Assembly: GCA_965116695.1 (NCBI GenBank)
Contig: OZ220706.1
Location: forward strand, 558,001 to 622,000
Reading direction: 5' to 3'
Origin: JAJDTT01 sp965116695
GTDB taxonomy: Bacteria; Acidobacteriota; UBA6911; RPQK01; JAJDTT01
DNA: 64,000 bases
In this document: one piece after another, positions 16,144-24,620 of the stretch
How positions within the stretch are numbered: position 1 is the stretch's first letter
Layout of the letters: the number at the start of each line of letters is the position of its first letter
Made by a program: the position numbers and the translations under genes
The notes under the pieces: model-generated
Seen by the model: the letters and a program-made list of their open reading frames with translations, nothing else
Database searches by the model: none
What the model was told of the DNA's origin: nothing

Positions 16144-17514
16144 TCAGGGACGGGTCAGGTAACCTGACCAAGCTGGGCTCTCGTTTATACCATAGGCCGT
16201 AATTTGCCTTCGACTCTTGCCGTCGGCATTCATGATGAACAGTTGCTTGGAGCCGGTTCGCGTACTCTGGAAGACGATGTGCCGGCCGTCCGGAGACCAG
16301 TCGGGATGTTCGTTGCTTCCAGTTCCGGAAGTCAGTTGGAAGATCTTTCCGCTGGCCACATCCACTATGTAGATATCGTGTTTCCAACGTTTTGGGGCCT
16401 GCCACGAATAGATGATGTGTCTTCCGTCCGGGGCCCAACTGGGACTGTCGCAGTGGCCTCCTTCCGACACCAGTTGCCGGAGATCGGACCCGTCGGCATC
16501 CATGAGCCAGAGCTGGGGACGTCCGGTCCGGTCCGAGATGAAGGCGATCTGCCGGGACGAAGGGCTCCAGGTCGGCGAAGTGTCGATCGCCGGATGATTG
16601 GAGATGTTGTTCTTGCCGGATCCGTCGGCGTCGGACACGTAGATGTCCGCGTTGGAATGCCCGCGGCCGCGGGCGGAGTAGGCGATCTGCCGGCCATCGG
16701 GGGAGAACGCCGGCGACGAAACGTATGAAGTGGGCGTCGGAATGACACTCCGGCCGCCTTGCAGGCTCTGGATCCAGAACTGCCAGCGGGCGCTGCCGGG
16801 AAGAATGGTGACGAAGGCCAGTTTCGAATTGTCGCCGGACCAGTCGGGAAACTTGTTGATTCCCTGGTTGGCGGTGACGGTTCGGACGTTGGAACCGTCA
16901 TAGTCCATGGTGTAGATTTCCTTGGACCCCGATTTCAGAGAGCTGTATGTGATCTGAGTGCTGGCCACGCCCTGGCTGGTGCCGGCCGACAACTGGTAGA
17001 CGATCTGGTCCGCCAACTGGTGGGCCACCCTCCGAATCAGCGTCACGTCGGCGACGGAATAGCGCTTTCCCAGAACCTGTTGGCGCGTCTTCACGTCGTA
17101 GAGGTAACCTTCGATCATGGCTCCGGCGGCGTCCACGTGGAGGTTGCCGAAGGCCAGAAAGTCGACGTCCAGCGTCGGCGCCTGCCAGTGATCGAAACTC
17201 ACGTCCTGGGGCGACCGCAGCGGCTTCAGGGGATAGAAGCTCTTGGACGGCATTTCGAAGAACGCCGAGAATTTGAGGTCCTTCCAGAGAACGTCGTTGA
17301 AGACCTTCGCGGCGGTCCGGGTCTGCGGAGTGACCGCTGTCCGGGCCACGAAGTCGGCCACCGCCAGGCGCGTGCTCTCTCGTGCCTTGGGATAGATCTT
17401 GACGTCGGACGGCTGCGCCATTCCCGCCGGCGCGACGAGCATGAGGATGAGTACCGCCACCGAGCATGAGGTGAGGACCGTGGTCAATGTCAAGATCGAA
17501 ATGGCTGGAGACAT
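16144..17514 (-). CDS. tolB: TolB, periplasmic β-propeller of the Tol-Pal system
   Basis: Periplasmic component that exchanges between Pal and TolA. After a long signal peptide (cleavage near AGMAQ) comes the N-terminal TolB domain (about residues 35-180, including FNDVLWKDLKFSAFFEM). A six-bladed propeller then repeats the family pattern of DGSNVRTVT, FPDWSGDNSKLAFVT, SPAFSPDGRQIAYSA, SPTWSPSSRQIAFISD, SPSWAPDGRHIIYS and HPDWSPDGRHIVFQS. 456 residues. It sits 16 nt after the TolA-like gene and 28 nt before pal. Confidence 0.95.
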   Translation of the reverse strand: MSPAISILTLTTVLTSCSVAVLILMLVAPAGMAQPSDVKIYPKARESTRLAVADFVARTAVTPQTRTAAKVFNDVLWKDLKFSAFFEMPSKSFYPLKPLRSPQDVSFDHWQAPTLDVDFLAFGNLHVDAAGAMIEGYLYDVKTRQQVLGKRYSVADVTLIRRVAHQLADQIVYQLSAGTSQGVASTQITYSSLKSGSKEIYTMDYDGSNVRTVTANQGINKFPDWSGDNSKLAFVTILPGSARWQFWIQSLQGGRSVIPTPTSYVSSPAFSPDGRQIAYSARGRGHSNADIYVSDADGSGKNNISNHPAIDTSPTWSPSSRQIAFISDRTGRPQLWLMDADGSDLRQLVSEGGHCDSPSWAPDGRHIIYSWQAPKRWKHDIYIVDVASGKIFQLTSGTGSNEHPDWSPDGRHIVFQSTRTGSKQLFIMNADGKSRRQITAYGINESPAWSGYLTRP

Positions 17515-17530
17515 GATGCAATCCCTTGTT

Positions 17531-18364
17531 TCACCGCGGGGGATATTGGAAGTAGGTCACAAATCGCACTCTTCGGTTTCGCAACTCCGGCGGAAGAGCC
17601 GGCAATGGGCTGCTGGCGCGGATGGCCCGTTGAGCGGCCAGATCAACGGTTCGGACGCCGCTTGGCTGTTCCAGTTTGACCCGATGGATCCGGCCGTTTC
17701 GCAGCACCTCGAAGCTGACGACCGCCTCTACGGGTCTCGCCAGCGCACCCAACGAGGACCGGAGCCAGTTCTGCCCCACCCGCTGCTCGACCTGGCGAGC
17801 GTACCAGGAGTGCAATCCCTCCTGCCCGGTGCCGCTGCCGACGCGCACTCCCTGTCCACCGCCGAATCCACCCCCGGATCCCGACGGGGCGCCGCCGGCG
17901 CCGCCGCTTCCGGCATCGGCTTTCCGGGGGATCTGGGCCCTGGCCTCGGATCGGGAGTCCTTGGAACCGGCGCGGGAGGGGACGGGAGCTTTTTTCTTCT
18001 TAACGGAACGGCGCTTGCGCGAAGTCTTCTGCTGAAACTCGATCTGGCCGGGCGCGGCCTTCGGCGTCACCTCCTGCTTCCGCTTGGACTGGGGAGGGGG
18101 AGCCGCCTGGACTCTGGGGGTCACTGCCGGCTTGTACATGCCGGCGCCACCGCCCAGATCGGCTGCCAAGCCGACCGAAACCAGATTTCCTCCCTGGCCT
18201 CCGCCCACGCCGGTGCTTCCGCTGACGATCTCCACGGGCGGGAAAACGTCGGTCACGAAGGTGGCGCCCAGAAAAAGAACGGCGTGCCCCACCGCCGAAA
18301 AGACGAACGGACGCGAAAGGCGGCCGCTCTTGACGTGGGTGATCAGGATTCGGCTTTGCGGCAT
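17531..18364 (-). CDS. tolA: TolA/TonB-type energy-transducing protein
   Basis: Bridges the TolQR motor to TolB-Pal. A single N-terminal transmembrane segment (residues about 20-40, FVFSAVGHAVLFLGATF) is followed by a long Gly-, Pro- and Lys-rich periplasmic linker (residues 50-190) and a C-terminal TonB_C domain (VVSFEVLRNGRIHRVKLEQPSG, AAQRAIRASSPLPALP, RVRFVTYFQY). By domain type it is TonB-like, but its place between tolR and tolB makes the TolA role most likely. 277 residues. 17 nt separate it from tolR. Confidence 0.88.
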   Translation of the reverse strand: MPQSRILITHVKSGRLSRPFVFSAVGHAVLFLGATFVTDVFPPVEIVSGSTGVGGGQGGNLVSVGLAADLGGGAGMYKPAVTPRVQAAPPPQSKRKQEVTPKAAPGQIEFQQKTSRKRRSVKKKKAPVPSRAGSKDSRSEARAQIPRKADAGSGGAGGAPSGSGGGFGGGQGVRVGSGTGQEGLHSWYARQVEQRVGQNWLRSSLGALARPVEAVVSFEVLRNGRIHRVKLEQPSGVRTVDLAAQRAIRASSPLPALPPELRNRRVRFVTYFQYPPR

Positions 18365-18381
18365 CGGTTTCCTGCGGCGGC

Positions 18382-18801
18382 CTACGGAGCCTTCTCCTTG
18401 AAGGGCCGGGTCACGACCTGGATATTCGCGTATCCCGAGAGCCGGATCTCGTCCATGACCGCGACGATCGTCTTCCAGCGGACGTCCTCGTCGGCCTGGA
18501 GGAAGACGGGCAAGTTCCCGGTCCCGATATCGGTCTTCAACCGGTTTCCCAACTCATTGAAATTCAACGGTGACGACCCATAGTACAGGGTTTCCTCGCG
18601 TCCGATGGTCACCACGGCGCGCTGCTCCGGGTCGACGCTGGAAACGGTGCGCGTCCGGGGAAGATTGACTTCGATTCCGGTCTGGAGGATCGGCGCCGTC
18701 ACCATGAAGATGATCAGGAGGACCAGTACGACGTCCACCAGCGGAGTGACGTTGATCTCGGACATGGAAGGCCGGGTCGGATTCACGCCGGAGAAGGCCA
18801 C
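18382..18801 (-). CDS. tolR: TolR/ExbD-family proton-channel subunit
   Basis: Inner-membrane, proton-driven component of the Tol motor. The signature PSMSEINVTPLVDVVLVLL holds the key Asp (the D in LVDVVLV) of the single transmembrane helix, followed by a periplasmic domain of about 100 residues (LQADEDVRWKTIVAVMD). GTG 18801 is chosen because GGGAGGT lies four bases upstream and gives 139 residues, the usual length; the upstream in-frame ATG 18876 would add 25 atypical residues. tolQ lies 115 nt upstream. Confidence 0.92.
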   Translation of the reverse strand: MAFSGVNPTRPSMSEINVTPLVDVVLVLLIIFMVTAPILQTGIEVNLPRTRTVSSVDPEQRAVVTIGREETLYYGSSPLNFNELGNRLKTDIGTGNLPVFLQADEDVRWKTIVAVMDEIRLSGYANIQVVTRPFKEKAP

Positions 18802-18916
18802 GTTGACCTCCCTTTGCAAAGGCCGTTCCGCCGCCGGACGGAAGCTGCCGGATACGAACGGGGGCGAAAACGACAATGCCGGACGAACCGGCCGCCCCGG
18901 CCCCGGATCCGTTCCA

Positions 18917-19639
18917 TCAAGCGAAACTCCGCTCGATCAGATTCAGGAGTTCGGTGGTGAAATCGTCCATTTCGATACCGATGACCTTCAGCCGGTTCAG
19001 AAAATGGTTGTAGGCGATCACCGCAGGAATTGCGGCGAACAGGCCTGCCGCCGTCGCCACCAAGGCCTCGCTGATCCCGGGAGCAACGGCCTGGATGGTG
19101 GTGCCTGAACCCTCTCCCAATCCCTGAAACGCGTTGATGATCCCGATGACCGTTCCGAAGAGGCCGATGAACGGGGTGACCGATCCCGTCGTCGCCAGCC
19201 AACTCAGGGAGCCTTCCAGGATGGTCATCTCGGCGCCGGCGGCCTTGCGCAACGCTCTCTCCAACCCGCCTATGCTGCGTATGGCCACGTGCTGGTCCAT
19301 GGGGTTGGTCCGGCTCACATCTCCCTTGGCTTGAATCCAGTGGTCCAACTCCCGATAGCCGGCCTTGAATATTCCGGCCAGCGGCGAGAGCGGGTAGTCA
19401 TCACAGGCGCGGTGGATCTCGGAGAGACTGGAACTGCGCCGAAAGAACTCGGAGAATTCGTACGACTGGTCTTCCACCCTCTTGTAGGCCCTGACCTTGG
19501 ATACGATGATAGTCCAAGACAGAACGGAGAAGAAGAGCAGGACCAGAAGCACCAGGAGGGCCACCGGCCCGCTCTGGGCGATGAGCGACCAGAAGCTGCC
19601 GAAGGAACCCTGCGCAATCACCCAACCGCTTGCCATCAT
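18917..19639 (-). CDS. tolQ: TolQ/ExbB-family proton-channel subunit
   Basis: Forms the pentameric channel around TolR. It has three transmembrane segments (about residues 20-42, 145-165 and 180-205). The family regions are FIGLFGTVIGIINAFQGLG and ISEALVATAAGLFAAIPAVIAYN, the latter carrying the conserved Thr and Ala residues of the proton path. 240 residues. Two adjacent ATGs (19639, 19636) follow GGAGGA; the second is better spaced. First gene of the six-gene Tol-Pal cluster, divergent from recN. Confidence 0.93.
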   Translation of the reverse strand: MMASGWVIAQGSFGSFWSLIAQSGPVALLVLLVLLFFSVLSWTIIVSKVRAYKRVEDQSYEFSEFFRRSSSLSEIHRACDDYPLSPLAGIFKAGYRELDHWIQAKGDVSRTNPMDQHVAIRSIGGLERALRKAAGAEMTILEGSLSWLATTGSVTPFIGLFGTVIGIINAFQGLGEGSGTTIQAVAPGISEALVATAAGLFAAIPAVIAYNHFLNRLKVIGIEMDDFTTELLNLIERSFA

Positions 19640-19748
19640 TCCTCCGTCGCCACGATCGAATCCTTCCGGGAACAGCCCTCGGAATTGTAGAACAGGCCTA
19701 TGTCACATATCCGGCCACGGGCGTCTCCCGGAGCAGGCCCGGTTTCCC

Positions 19749-19754
19749 TATAAT
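19749..19754 (+). promoter_or_regulatory. Candidate -10 for recN
   Basis: A consensus TATAAT lies 55 nt before the recN ATG in the tolQ-recN divergent gap. No recognisable -35 at standard spacing and no LexA-like palindrome were seen. Confidence 0.4.
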
Positions 19755-19809
19755 GATTCCCGTTACCGGGCCCAGGGCGAAGCCCGGCCTTGCCTCCTCT
19801 CGGCACGCC

Positions 19810-21534
19810 ATGCTCAAGTACCTTCGTATCAGCAACTTCGCGTTGATTGACCGGCTGGACCTGGATTTCGCGCCGGGGTTCAATCTGATCACCGGCGAGA
19901 CCGGATCCGGGAAATCGATCCTGGTGGATTCGGTGTCCCTTCTGGCCGGAGAACGAGCCTCCCAGGAGATGATACGAGAGGGTTTCGACAAGGCCCGGGT
20001 GGAGGGCCTCTTCTCCCCGGCACCCGGGCATCCCGCCTGGTCCTTTCTGGAGGAAACGGGTCTGGAGGCCGAAGGCGGCGAAATATTGGTCCGGCGCGAG
20101 ATTTCCCGGACCGGCGCCAATCGAATCTTCATCAACGGGAACCTTTCGACGCTGGGTGTCCTGGCCCGACTGGGGAGCCTGATGGCGGACATCCATGGCC
20201 AGCACGATCAACAGAGCCTGTTGCGGCCGCGAACCCACCTTCGGCACCTGGACGGTTTTGGCGAGAACGGGGAACTGGTGGACCGGGTCCGGCAGGTCCA
20301 TGTCGATCTGGAGGCGGTCCGCCGGCGTCTCGAACGGTTACGGGAAGGCGCGAACCGGCGGCTTGAGAGAACGGAAACGCTTCGTTTCCAGCGGTCGGAG
20401 CTGCAACAGCTCTCCCTGGAACCGGGGTTGGATCGGAAGCTGGAGCGGGAGCGGGATCTGCTGGCGACGGCGGAGAGCCGGCACCAGGCCGCATACGAGA
20501 GTTATCGGCTGCTTTACGATCAGGAGTCGAGTGTCCTCACTCTTATGGATCAAGCCCATAGGCGGCTGGATGATCTCAGCCGTCTCGATCCGGATATGGA
20601 GTCCGTGGCCGGACGCAGTCTCGACCTCCGTTACCAGGTGGAGGAAGTGGGCCTGGAATTGCGGGACTATGCCGCGTCGATCCAGTGGGACGCGGGGCGC
20701 CTGGACGAAGTCGGAGAAAAACTCTCGGCCCTGGAGGGCATCAAGAGGAAATACGGGCCGTCATTGGAGGAGGTTCTCGAACACCAGGCAAGAATCGAGG
20801 AAGAGTTGGCTTCGGCGGACTTGTCCGGGATCCGGGAGGAGCAGTTGAGCCGGGAGGAGGGAGACCTTGAATCCCGGTATCTCTCGCTGTCCCGGAAGCT
20901 CTCCCGCAAACGCCGGACAGACGCGCGAGAGTTCTGCCGGCGGGTGGAGGACGAGCTTTCCCAACTGGCCATGGGCGGGTGCGTATTCCGGGTCCGGATC
21001 GAAACCGACGAGTCGGTCCAGACGGGGCAGGGAACGGATGCGGCCGAATTCCTCATCAGTCCCAATCCGGGGGAATCGCCCAGGCCTCTGGGGCGAACGG
21101 CGTCGGGAGGCGAGCTTTCGCGAATCACGCTGGCCCTGAAATCGGTGGTCGCGTTCGCGCCATATCCCAAAACCCTGGTCTTCGATGAGGTGGACGCCGG
21201 GATCGGCGGCCGCGTGGCGGCCACCGTGGGCCTGAAATTGGCCCGCCTGGCCCGCCGCGACCAAGTGTTCTGCGTTTCCCATTGGCCTCAGTTGGCCTGC
21301 CACGCAACACGCCACCTGCACGTGGACAAGGAAGTCAGCGAGGGACGAACCGTGATCCGGGTCCAAGCCCTGGAGGGAGACGAGAGGGTCCGGGAATTGG
21401 CCCGGATGACGGCCGGCGATTCGCTGACCGAGACGGCTCTTCGGCAGGCGCGGGAACTGCTTCGACGGGCAACGGCCGGCGCCGGCCCGGCATCCCGGGA
21501 CGATGCCCAGGTGCCGGTATCGCAGCCCACCTGA
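19810..21534 (+). CDS. recN: DNA repair protein RecN
   Basis: SMC-like ATPase acting early in double-strand-break repair. ATG 19810 gives the standard N-terminus MLKYLRISNFALIDRLDLD. Walker A is GETGSGKSILVDS (about residue 30). Two coiled-coil arms fill the middle, with many Glu-Arg-Leu heptads. The C-terminal head has the ABC signature LGRTASGGELSRITLALK and Walker B LVFDEVDAGIGG, then the family HWPQLA switch. 574 residues, normal length. No Shine-Dalgarno is visible at this ATG. Confidence 0.96.
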   Translation: MLKYLRISNFALIDRLDLDFAPGFNLITGETGSGKSILVDSVSLLAGERASQEMIREGFDKARVEGLFSPAPGHPAWSFLEETGLEAEGGEILVRREISRTGANRIFINGNLSTLGVLARLGSLMADIHGQHDQQSLLRPRTHLRHLDGFGENGELVDRVRQVHVDLEAVRRRLERLREGANRRLERTETLRFQRSELQQLSLEPGLDRKLERERDLLATAESRHQAAYESYRLLYDQESSVLTLMDQAHRRLDDLSRLDPDMESVAGRSLDLRYQVEEVGLELRDYAASIQWDAGRLDEVGEKLSALEGIKRKYGPSLEEVLEHQARIEEELASADLSGIREEQLSREEGDLESRYLSLSRKLSRKRRTDAREFCRRVEDELSQLAMGGCVFRVRIETDESVQTGQGTDAAEFLISPNPGESPRPLGRTASGGELSRITLALKSVVAFAPYPKTLVFDEVDAGIGGRVAATVGLKLARLARRDQVFCVSHWPQLACHATRHLHVDKEVSEGRTVIRVQALEGDERVRELARMTAGDSLTETALRQARELLRRATAGAGPASRDDAQVPVSQPT

Positions 21535-21555
21535 TCCCGTTTTGACCCGGTGCAA

Positions 21556-21585
21556 TTGTCTCGCCTTTTAAGCATCGGCTAGAAT
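21556..21585 (+). promoter_or_regulatory. miaB promoter
   Basis: TTGTCT at 21556-21561 and TAGAAT at 21580-21585 are separated by 18 bp, the same spacing seen in the rRNA promoters here. The miaB ATG is 81 nt downstream. Confidence 0.55.
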
Positions 21586-21665
21586 GAACTCCGCTCCGGC
21601 GGCCAAACGGCCGGTTGCCGGCCGGGGCGGGGAATCGTGGCCTACGGGCCGGCGGGGTTGGAAAG

Positions 21666-23015
21666 ATGCGTTCTGAGCGCTTTTTCATCGAAACCTTCGG
21701 ATGCCAGATGAACGTGCATGACTCGGAGAAGATCTCCGGGCTCCTGGTTCATCGCGGGATGACTCCGGTCTCGACGCCGGAGGAAGCCGATCTTTTCCTG
21801 CTCAACACCTGCAGCGTCCGCGAAAAGGCGGCCCAGAAGGTCTACAGCCGTCTGGGAATGCTGAAGGAGCGAAAGCGCAAGGAGGACAACTTCAGAATCG
21901 GGGTGGTGGGTTGCGTGGCCCAGCAAGAGGGCGAGCGAATGCTGAAGAGAGCCCCGTTTCTGGACCTGGTTGTCGGGACCCACCTCTACCACTCGTTGCC
22001 CGATCTTCTGGACGAGCTGGATTCCAGGGATGCGGATCGTGATCCGTCCCGGCGGGTCCGCACCGAATTCCTGGCGGACTCGATTCCGGTCGAGATCGAA
22101 CCGGTGTTGCGTTCAAGCCGATTCAGAGCCCAGATCACCATCATGGAGGGCTGCAACAAACGCTGCACCTTCTGTATCGTGCCCTTTACGCGGGGCAAGG
22201 AGCGAAATCGGCCCGCCGAAGCCATTTTGGCCGAAGTCCGGCGTGCGGCCGATCTGGGGTTCGTGGAGATCGTCCTGTTGGGGCAGACGGTCAACAGTTA
22301 TCGGGATCCGCGGCGGCCCCGGTTCCGCTTCGCCGAGCTTCTGGCCCAAGTGGCCCGGGTGGATGGAATCCGGCGAATCCGGTTCACCTCTCCGCATCCG
22401 CGCGAGTTCAATGACGACGCCATCGCGCTGATGGCGCAGGAACCCCGCATCTGTTCCCAGGTCCACCTTCCGGTGCAGAGCGGGTCCAATCCGATTCTGA
22501 AGCGAATGCGGCGGCAGTACACCCGCGAGAGATATCTGGAGATCGTCGAGAAGTTTCGCCGCTGGAATCCCGATTACGCATTTTCCACCGATGTGATCGT
22601 CGGGTTTCCGGGGGAGACGGAAGACGATTTTCAGCAGACCATGAGCCTTCTGGAAGCGGTCCGGTACGAGTCCATGTTCTCATTCAAGTACTCCCCCCGG
22701 CCCTACACGGACGCGGAGCACTGGACGGATGATCAGGCCGACCTGGAGAAGACCCGCCGTCTGATGCAGTTGCAGCGCCGCCAGAAGGAGATCCAGCTCG
22801 AGCTCCACCGGGACCGGTATCTGGGCCGGGAATTCGAGGTGCTGGTTGAGGGACCCGCTCGCGACGGCGTGAACATCTTCGGAAGGACGGCCACCAACAA
22901 GGTGGTCAATTTCCCGGGTCAGGACCCTCCCGGATCCTTCGTCCGGGTCCACATCACCGGAATCGGAGCCAACAGTCTCCTGGGGACCGGAATCGGTCCC
23001 GAGACCAGCCACTAG
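21666..23015 (+). CDS. miaB: MiaB, tRNA 2-methylthio-N6-isopentenyladenosine synthase
   Basis: Radical-SAM methylthiotransferase acting on A37 of tRNAs that read UNN codons. The N-terminal UPF0004 domain supplies three cluster cysteines (ETFGCQMN, LNTCSVREKA, VVGCVAQQEG). The radical-SAM motif is GCNKRCTFC (C-x3-C-x2-C) near residue 160. The middle and end carry FSTDVIVGFPGETEDDF and a TRAM domain (VLVEGPARDG to VHITGIGANSLLG). 449 residues from ATG 21666, with GGAAAG just upstream. The DUF151 gene starts 8 nt later. Confidence 0.95.
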   Translation: MRSERFFIETFGCQMNVHDSEKISGLLVHRGMTPVSTPEEADLFLLNTCSVREKAAQKVYSRLGMLKERKRKEDNFRIGVVGCVAQQEGERMLKRAPFLDLVVGTHLYHSLPDLLDELDSRDADRDPSRRVRTEFLADSIPVEIEPVLRSSRFRAQITIMEGCNKRCTFCIVPFTRGKERNRPAEAILAEVRRAADLGFVEIVLLGQTVNSYRDPRRPRFRFAELLAQVARVDGIRRIRFTSPHPREFNDDAIALMAQEPRICSQVHLPVQSGSNPILKRMRRQYTRERYLEIVEKFRRWNPDYAFSTDVIVGFPGETEDDFQQTMSLLEAVRYESMFSFKYSPRPYTDAEHWTDDQADLEKTRRLMQLQRRQKEIQLELHRDRYLGREFEVLVEGPARDGVNIFGRTATNKVVNFPGQDPPGSFVRVHITGIGANSLLGTGIGPETSH

Positions 23016-23023
23016 GAGTCCAT

Positions 23024-23509
23024 ATGGAGCGAGAATTCAAGATTCGCGGACTGATGATGGATCCCATCACCAATTCTCCCATCATCATTCTCCAGGACGT
23101 GAAGAGGAACACGCTGCTTCCGATCTGGGTCGGGATTTTCGAGGCCAACGCCATCGCGCTCCAGGTGGAGCGGATCGACACGCCGCGTCCCATGACCCAC
23201 GATCTGATCAAGAACATCCTCATGCAGCTGGACGCCGAGATCTACAAGGTCGTGGTCACGGAGCTCAAGGACAACACCTTCTACGCGTTGATTCATCTCA
23301 AGCTCGACGGGGAACCCATCGCCATCGACAGCCGGCCCAGCGACGCCATCGCCCTGGCCCTTCGCACCGACTCTCCCATCTTCGTCACGGAAGACGTCAT
23401 CAACAACAGCCGCAACATCACTCTGGACAAGGAAAACCTGGATCCGGAGGAAGTGCGCAAGTGGCTGGAGAATCTGAACCCGGAAGAAATGGGCAAGTAC
23501 AAGATGTAG
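23024..23509 (+). CDS. DUF151/BFN-like bifunctional nuclease family protein
   Basis: A 161-residue protein of the DUF151 family, some of whose members act as DNases or RNases. Family segments are MMDPITNSPIIILQD, LPIWVGIFEANAIALQ, RPMTHDLIKN and the strongly conserved IDSRPSDAIALALR. The C-terminal 35 residues are charged and helical. It lies 8 nt after miaB with a GGAG-type site before ATG 23024, so the pair probably forms one unit. Its biochemical role here is unproven. Confidence 0.88.
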   Translation: MEREFKIRGLMMDPITNSPIIILQDVKRNTLLPIWVGIFEANAIALQVERIDTPRPMTHDLIKNILMQLDAEIYKVVVTELKDNTFYALIHLKLDGEPIAIDSRPSDAIALALRTDSPIFVTEDVINNSRNITLDKENLDPEEVRKWLENLNPEEMGKYKM

Positions 23510-23857
23510 CGGCCCGTCCCGGCCCCCCCGGCTTTAGACTCTTTATGGGAGACTCTTCCTAAATTCCTTTTAAATAAACAGAAATCCAAACTGGTCCGAT
23601 CTCCATTCCGGCTTGGGCACCAGCCCCATTAGTTTACATAATATTCATTATGCGACGTTCTGGGAATGGGAACAGAGGGGGTTGGAGCCAGGGTTTCCGG
23701 GGGCTGTTCCGGGCGGGACAGGCCGCCTTCCCCGTCAGGCGGCATCCGGACCGCCCGGGCCGGTGCGGCCGGGAACGAGCTTGCGGGATGGTCGATCCGG
23801 GAGATACGCTCTGGCGCGCAATCGAATCGTCGGCGTTTGGACAAGGGAGAGTTTCCG
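23510..23857 (+). promoter_or_regulatory. Gene-free stretch with a possible promoter for the SIS gene
   Basis: No gene seen. Bases 23550-23650 are unusually AT-rich for this window. TTGGGC (23613-23618) and CATAAT (23637-23642), 18 bp apart, form a plausible promoter with a leader of about 210 nt. A direct repeat of AGACTCTT flanks TATGGG at 23537-23558. The rest is GC-rich and featureless; no RNA gene was recognised. Confidence 0.35.
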
Positions 23858-24436
23858 GTGGATATCAAGAGCTACGTCGCGGCCTACAAGAAAAACTCCC
23901 TGAGGGTGCTGGAACGAGTTCCGGAAGACCTGGTGGCGGAGCTGGCGAGCCGATTGGAATCGGCCCGGAGGAACGGGCGCCAGATCTTCGTCTGCGGGAA
24001 CGGCGGCAGCGCGGCCTCCGCCTCTCATCTGGCCAACGACCTGGGAAAAGGGGCGTCCCATGGCCGGAGTCCGCGGTTTCGAGTCCTCTCCCTCACCGAC
24101 AACATTCCCTGGATTTCGGCGGTGGCCAACGACTACGACTACGACCAGGTCTTCGTCGAGCAGCTCCGGAACTACGGCCGCAGCGGAGACCTGCTGCTGG
24201 CTTTCAGCGGAAGCGGAAATTCCCCCAACGTGATCAACGCCGTCGCCTGGGCCAACCGCAACGGAATCGCCACCGTCGGCATTACGGGAGGATCCGGGGG
24301 GAAACTCTCCCAATGCGCGCGCCACGTCATTCGCGTCGATTCCTCCCACATGGGGCACATCGAGGAGGCCCATTTCCTGATTCTCCACCTGGTCTCCTAC
24401 TTCTTCATGGAGACGCCGGAGGATCCGGGACGGTAA
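23858..24436 (+). CDS. SIS-domain phosphosugar isomerase, GmhA-like
   Basis: Probably a sedoheptulose-7-phosphate isomerase or a close relative, feeding heptose synthesis for lipopolysaccharide. The 192-residue protein is almost entirely one SIS domain: FVCGNGGSAASASHLANDL, then ISAVANDYDYDQVF, LLAFSGSGNSPNVI and ATVGITGGSGGKLS, with HIEEAHFLILH near the end. GTG 23858 is chosen for AAGGGAGA seven bases upstream. The loop lacks some exact GmhA residues, so another phosphosugar is possible. No other heptose genes are nearby. Confidence 0.75.
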   Translation: MDIKSYVAAYKKNSLRVLERVPEDLVAELASRLESARRNGRQIFVCGNGGSAASASHLANDLGKGASHGRSPRFRVLSLTDNIPWISAVANDYDYDQVFVEQLRNYGRSGDLLLAFSGSGNSPNVINAVAWANRNGIATVGITGGSGGKLSQCARHVIRVDSSHMGHIEEAHFLILHLVSYFFMETPEDPGR

Positions 24437-24620
24437 CCGTGGCGTCCTGAACGGCAGGACCGGCAGTTCCCTGCCGGACCGATGGTTGCCCGGGAAATCC
24501 GGGCCGGGGTCTATCGGGAACAAGCGTGCCGTTGTACCATGCCGCCAAGCGGGAGTTTGGCAACGCTCGTTACCATATACGCGCACAATTCAAGAACCGG
24601 CATAAGGAGGAGCCTCGCTT

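Noticed and set aside
24556..24573. TTGGCA upstream of glnA as a sigma54 -24 box
   Set aside because: No GC pair at the required 10-bp distance; the -12 half reads GTTAC instead of TTGCA-like.
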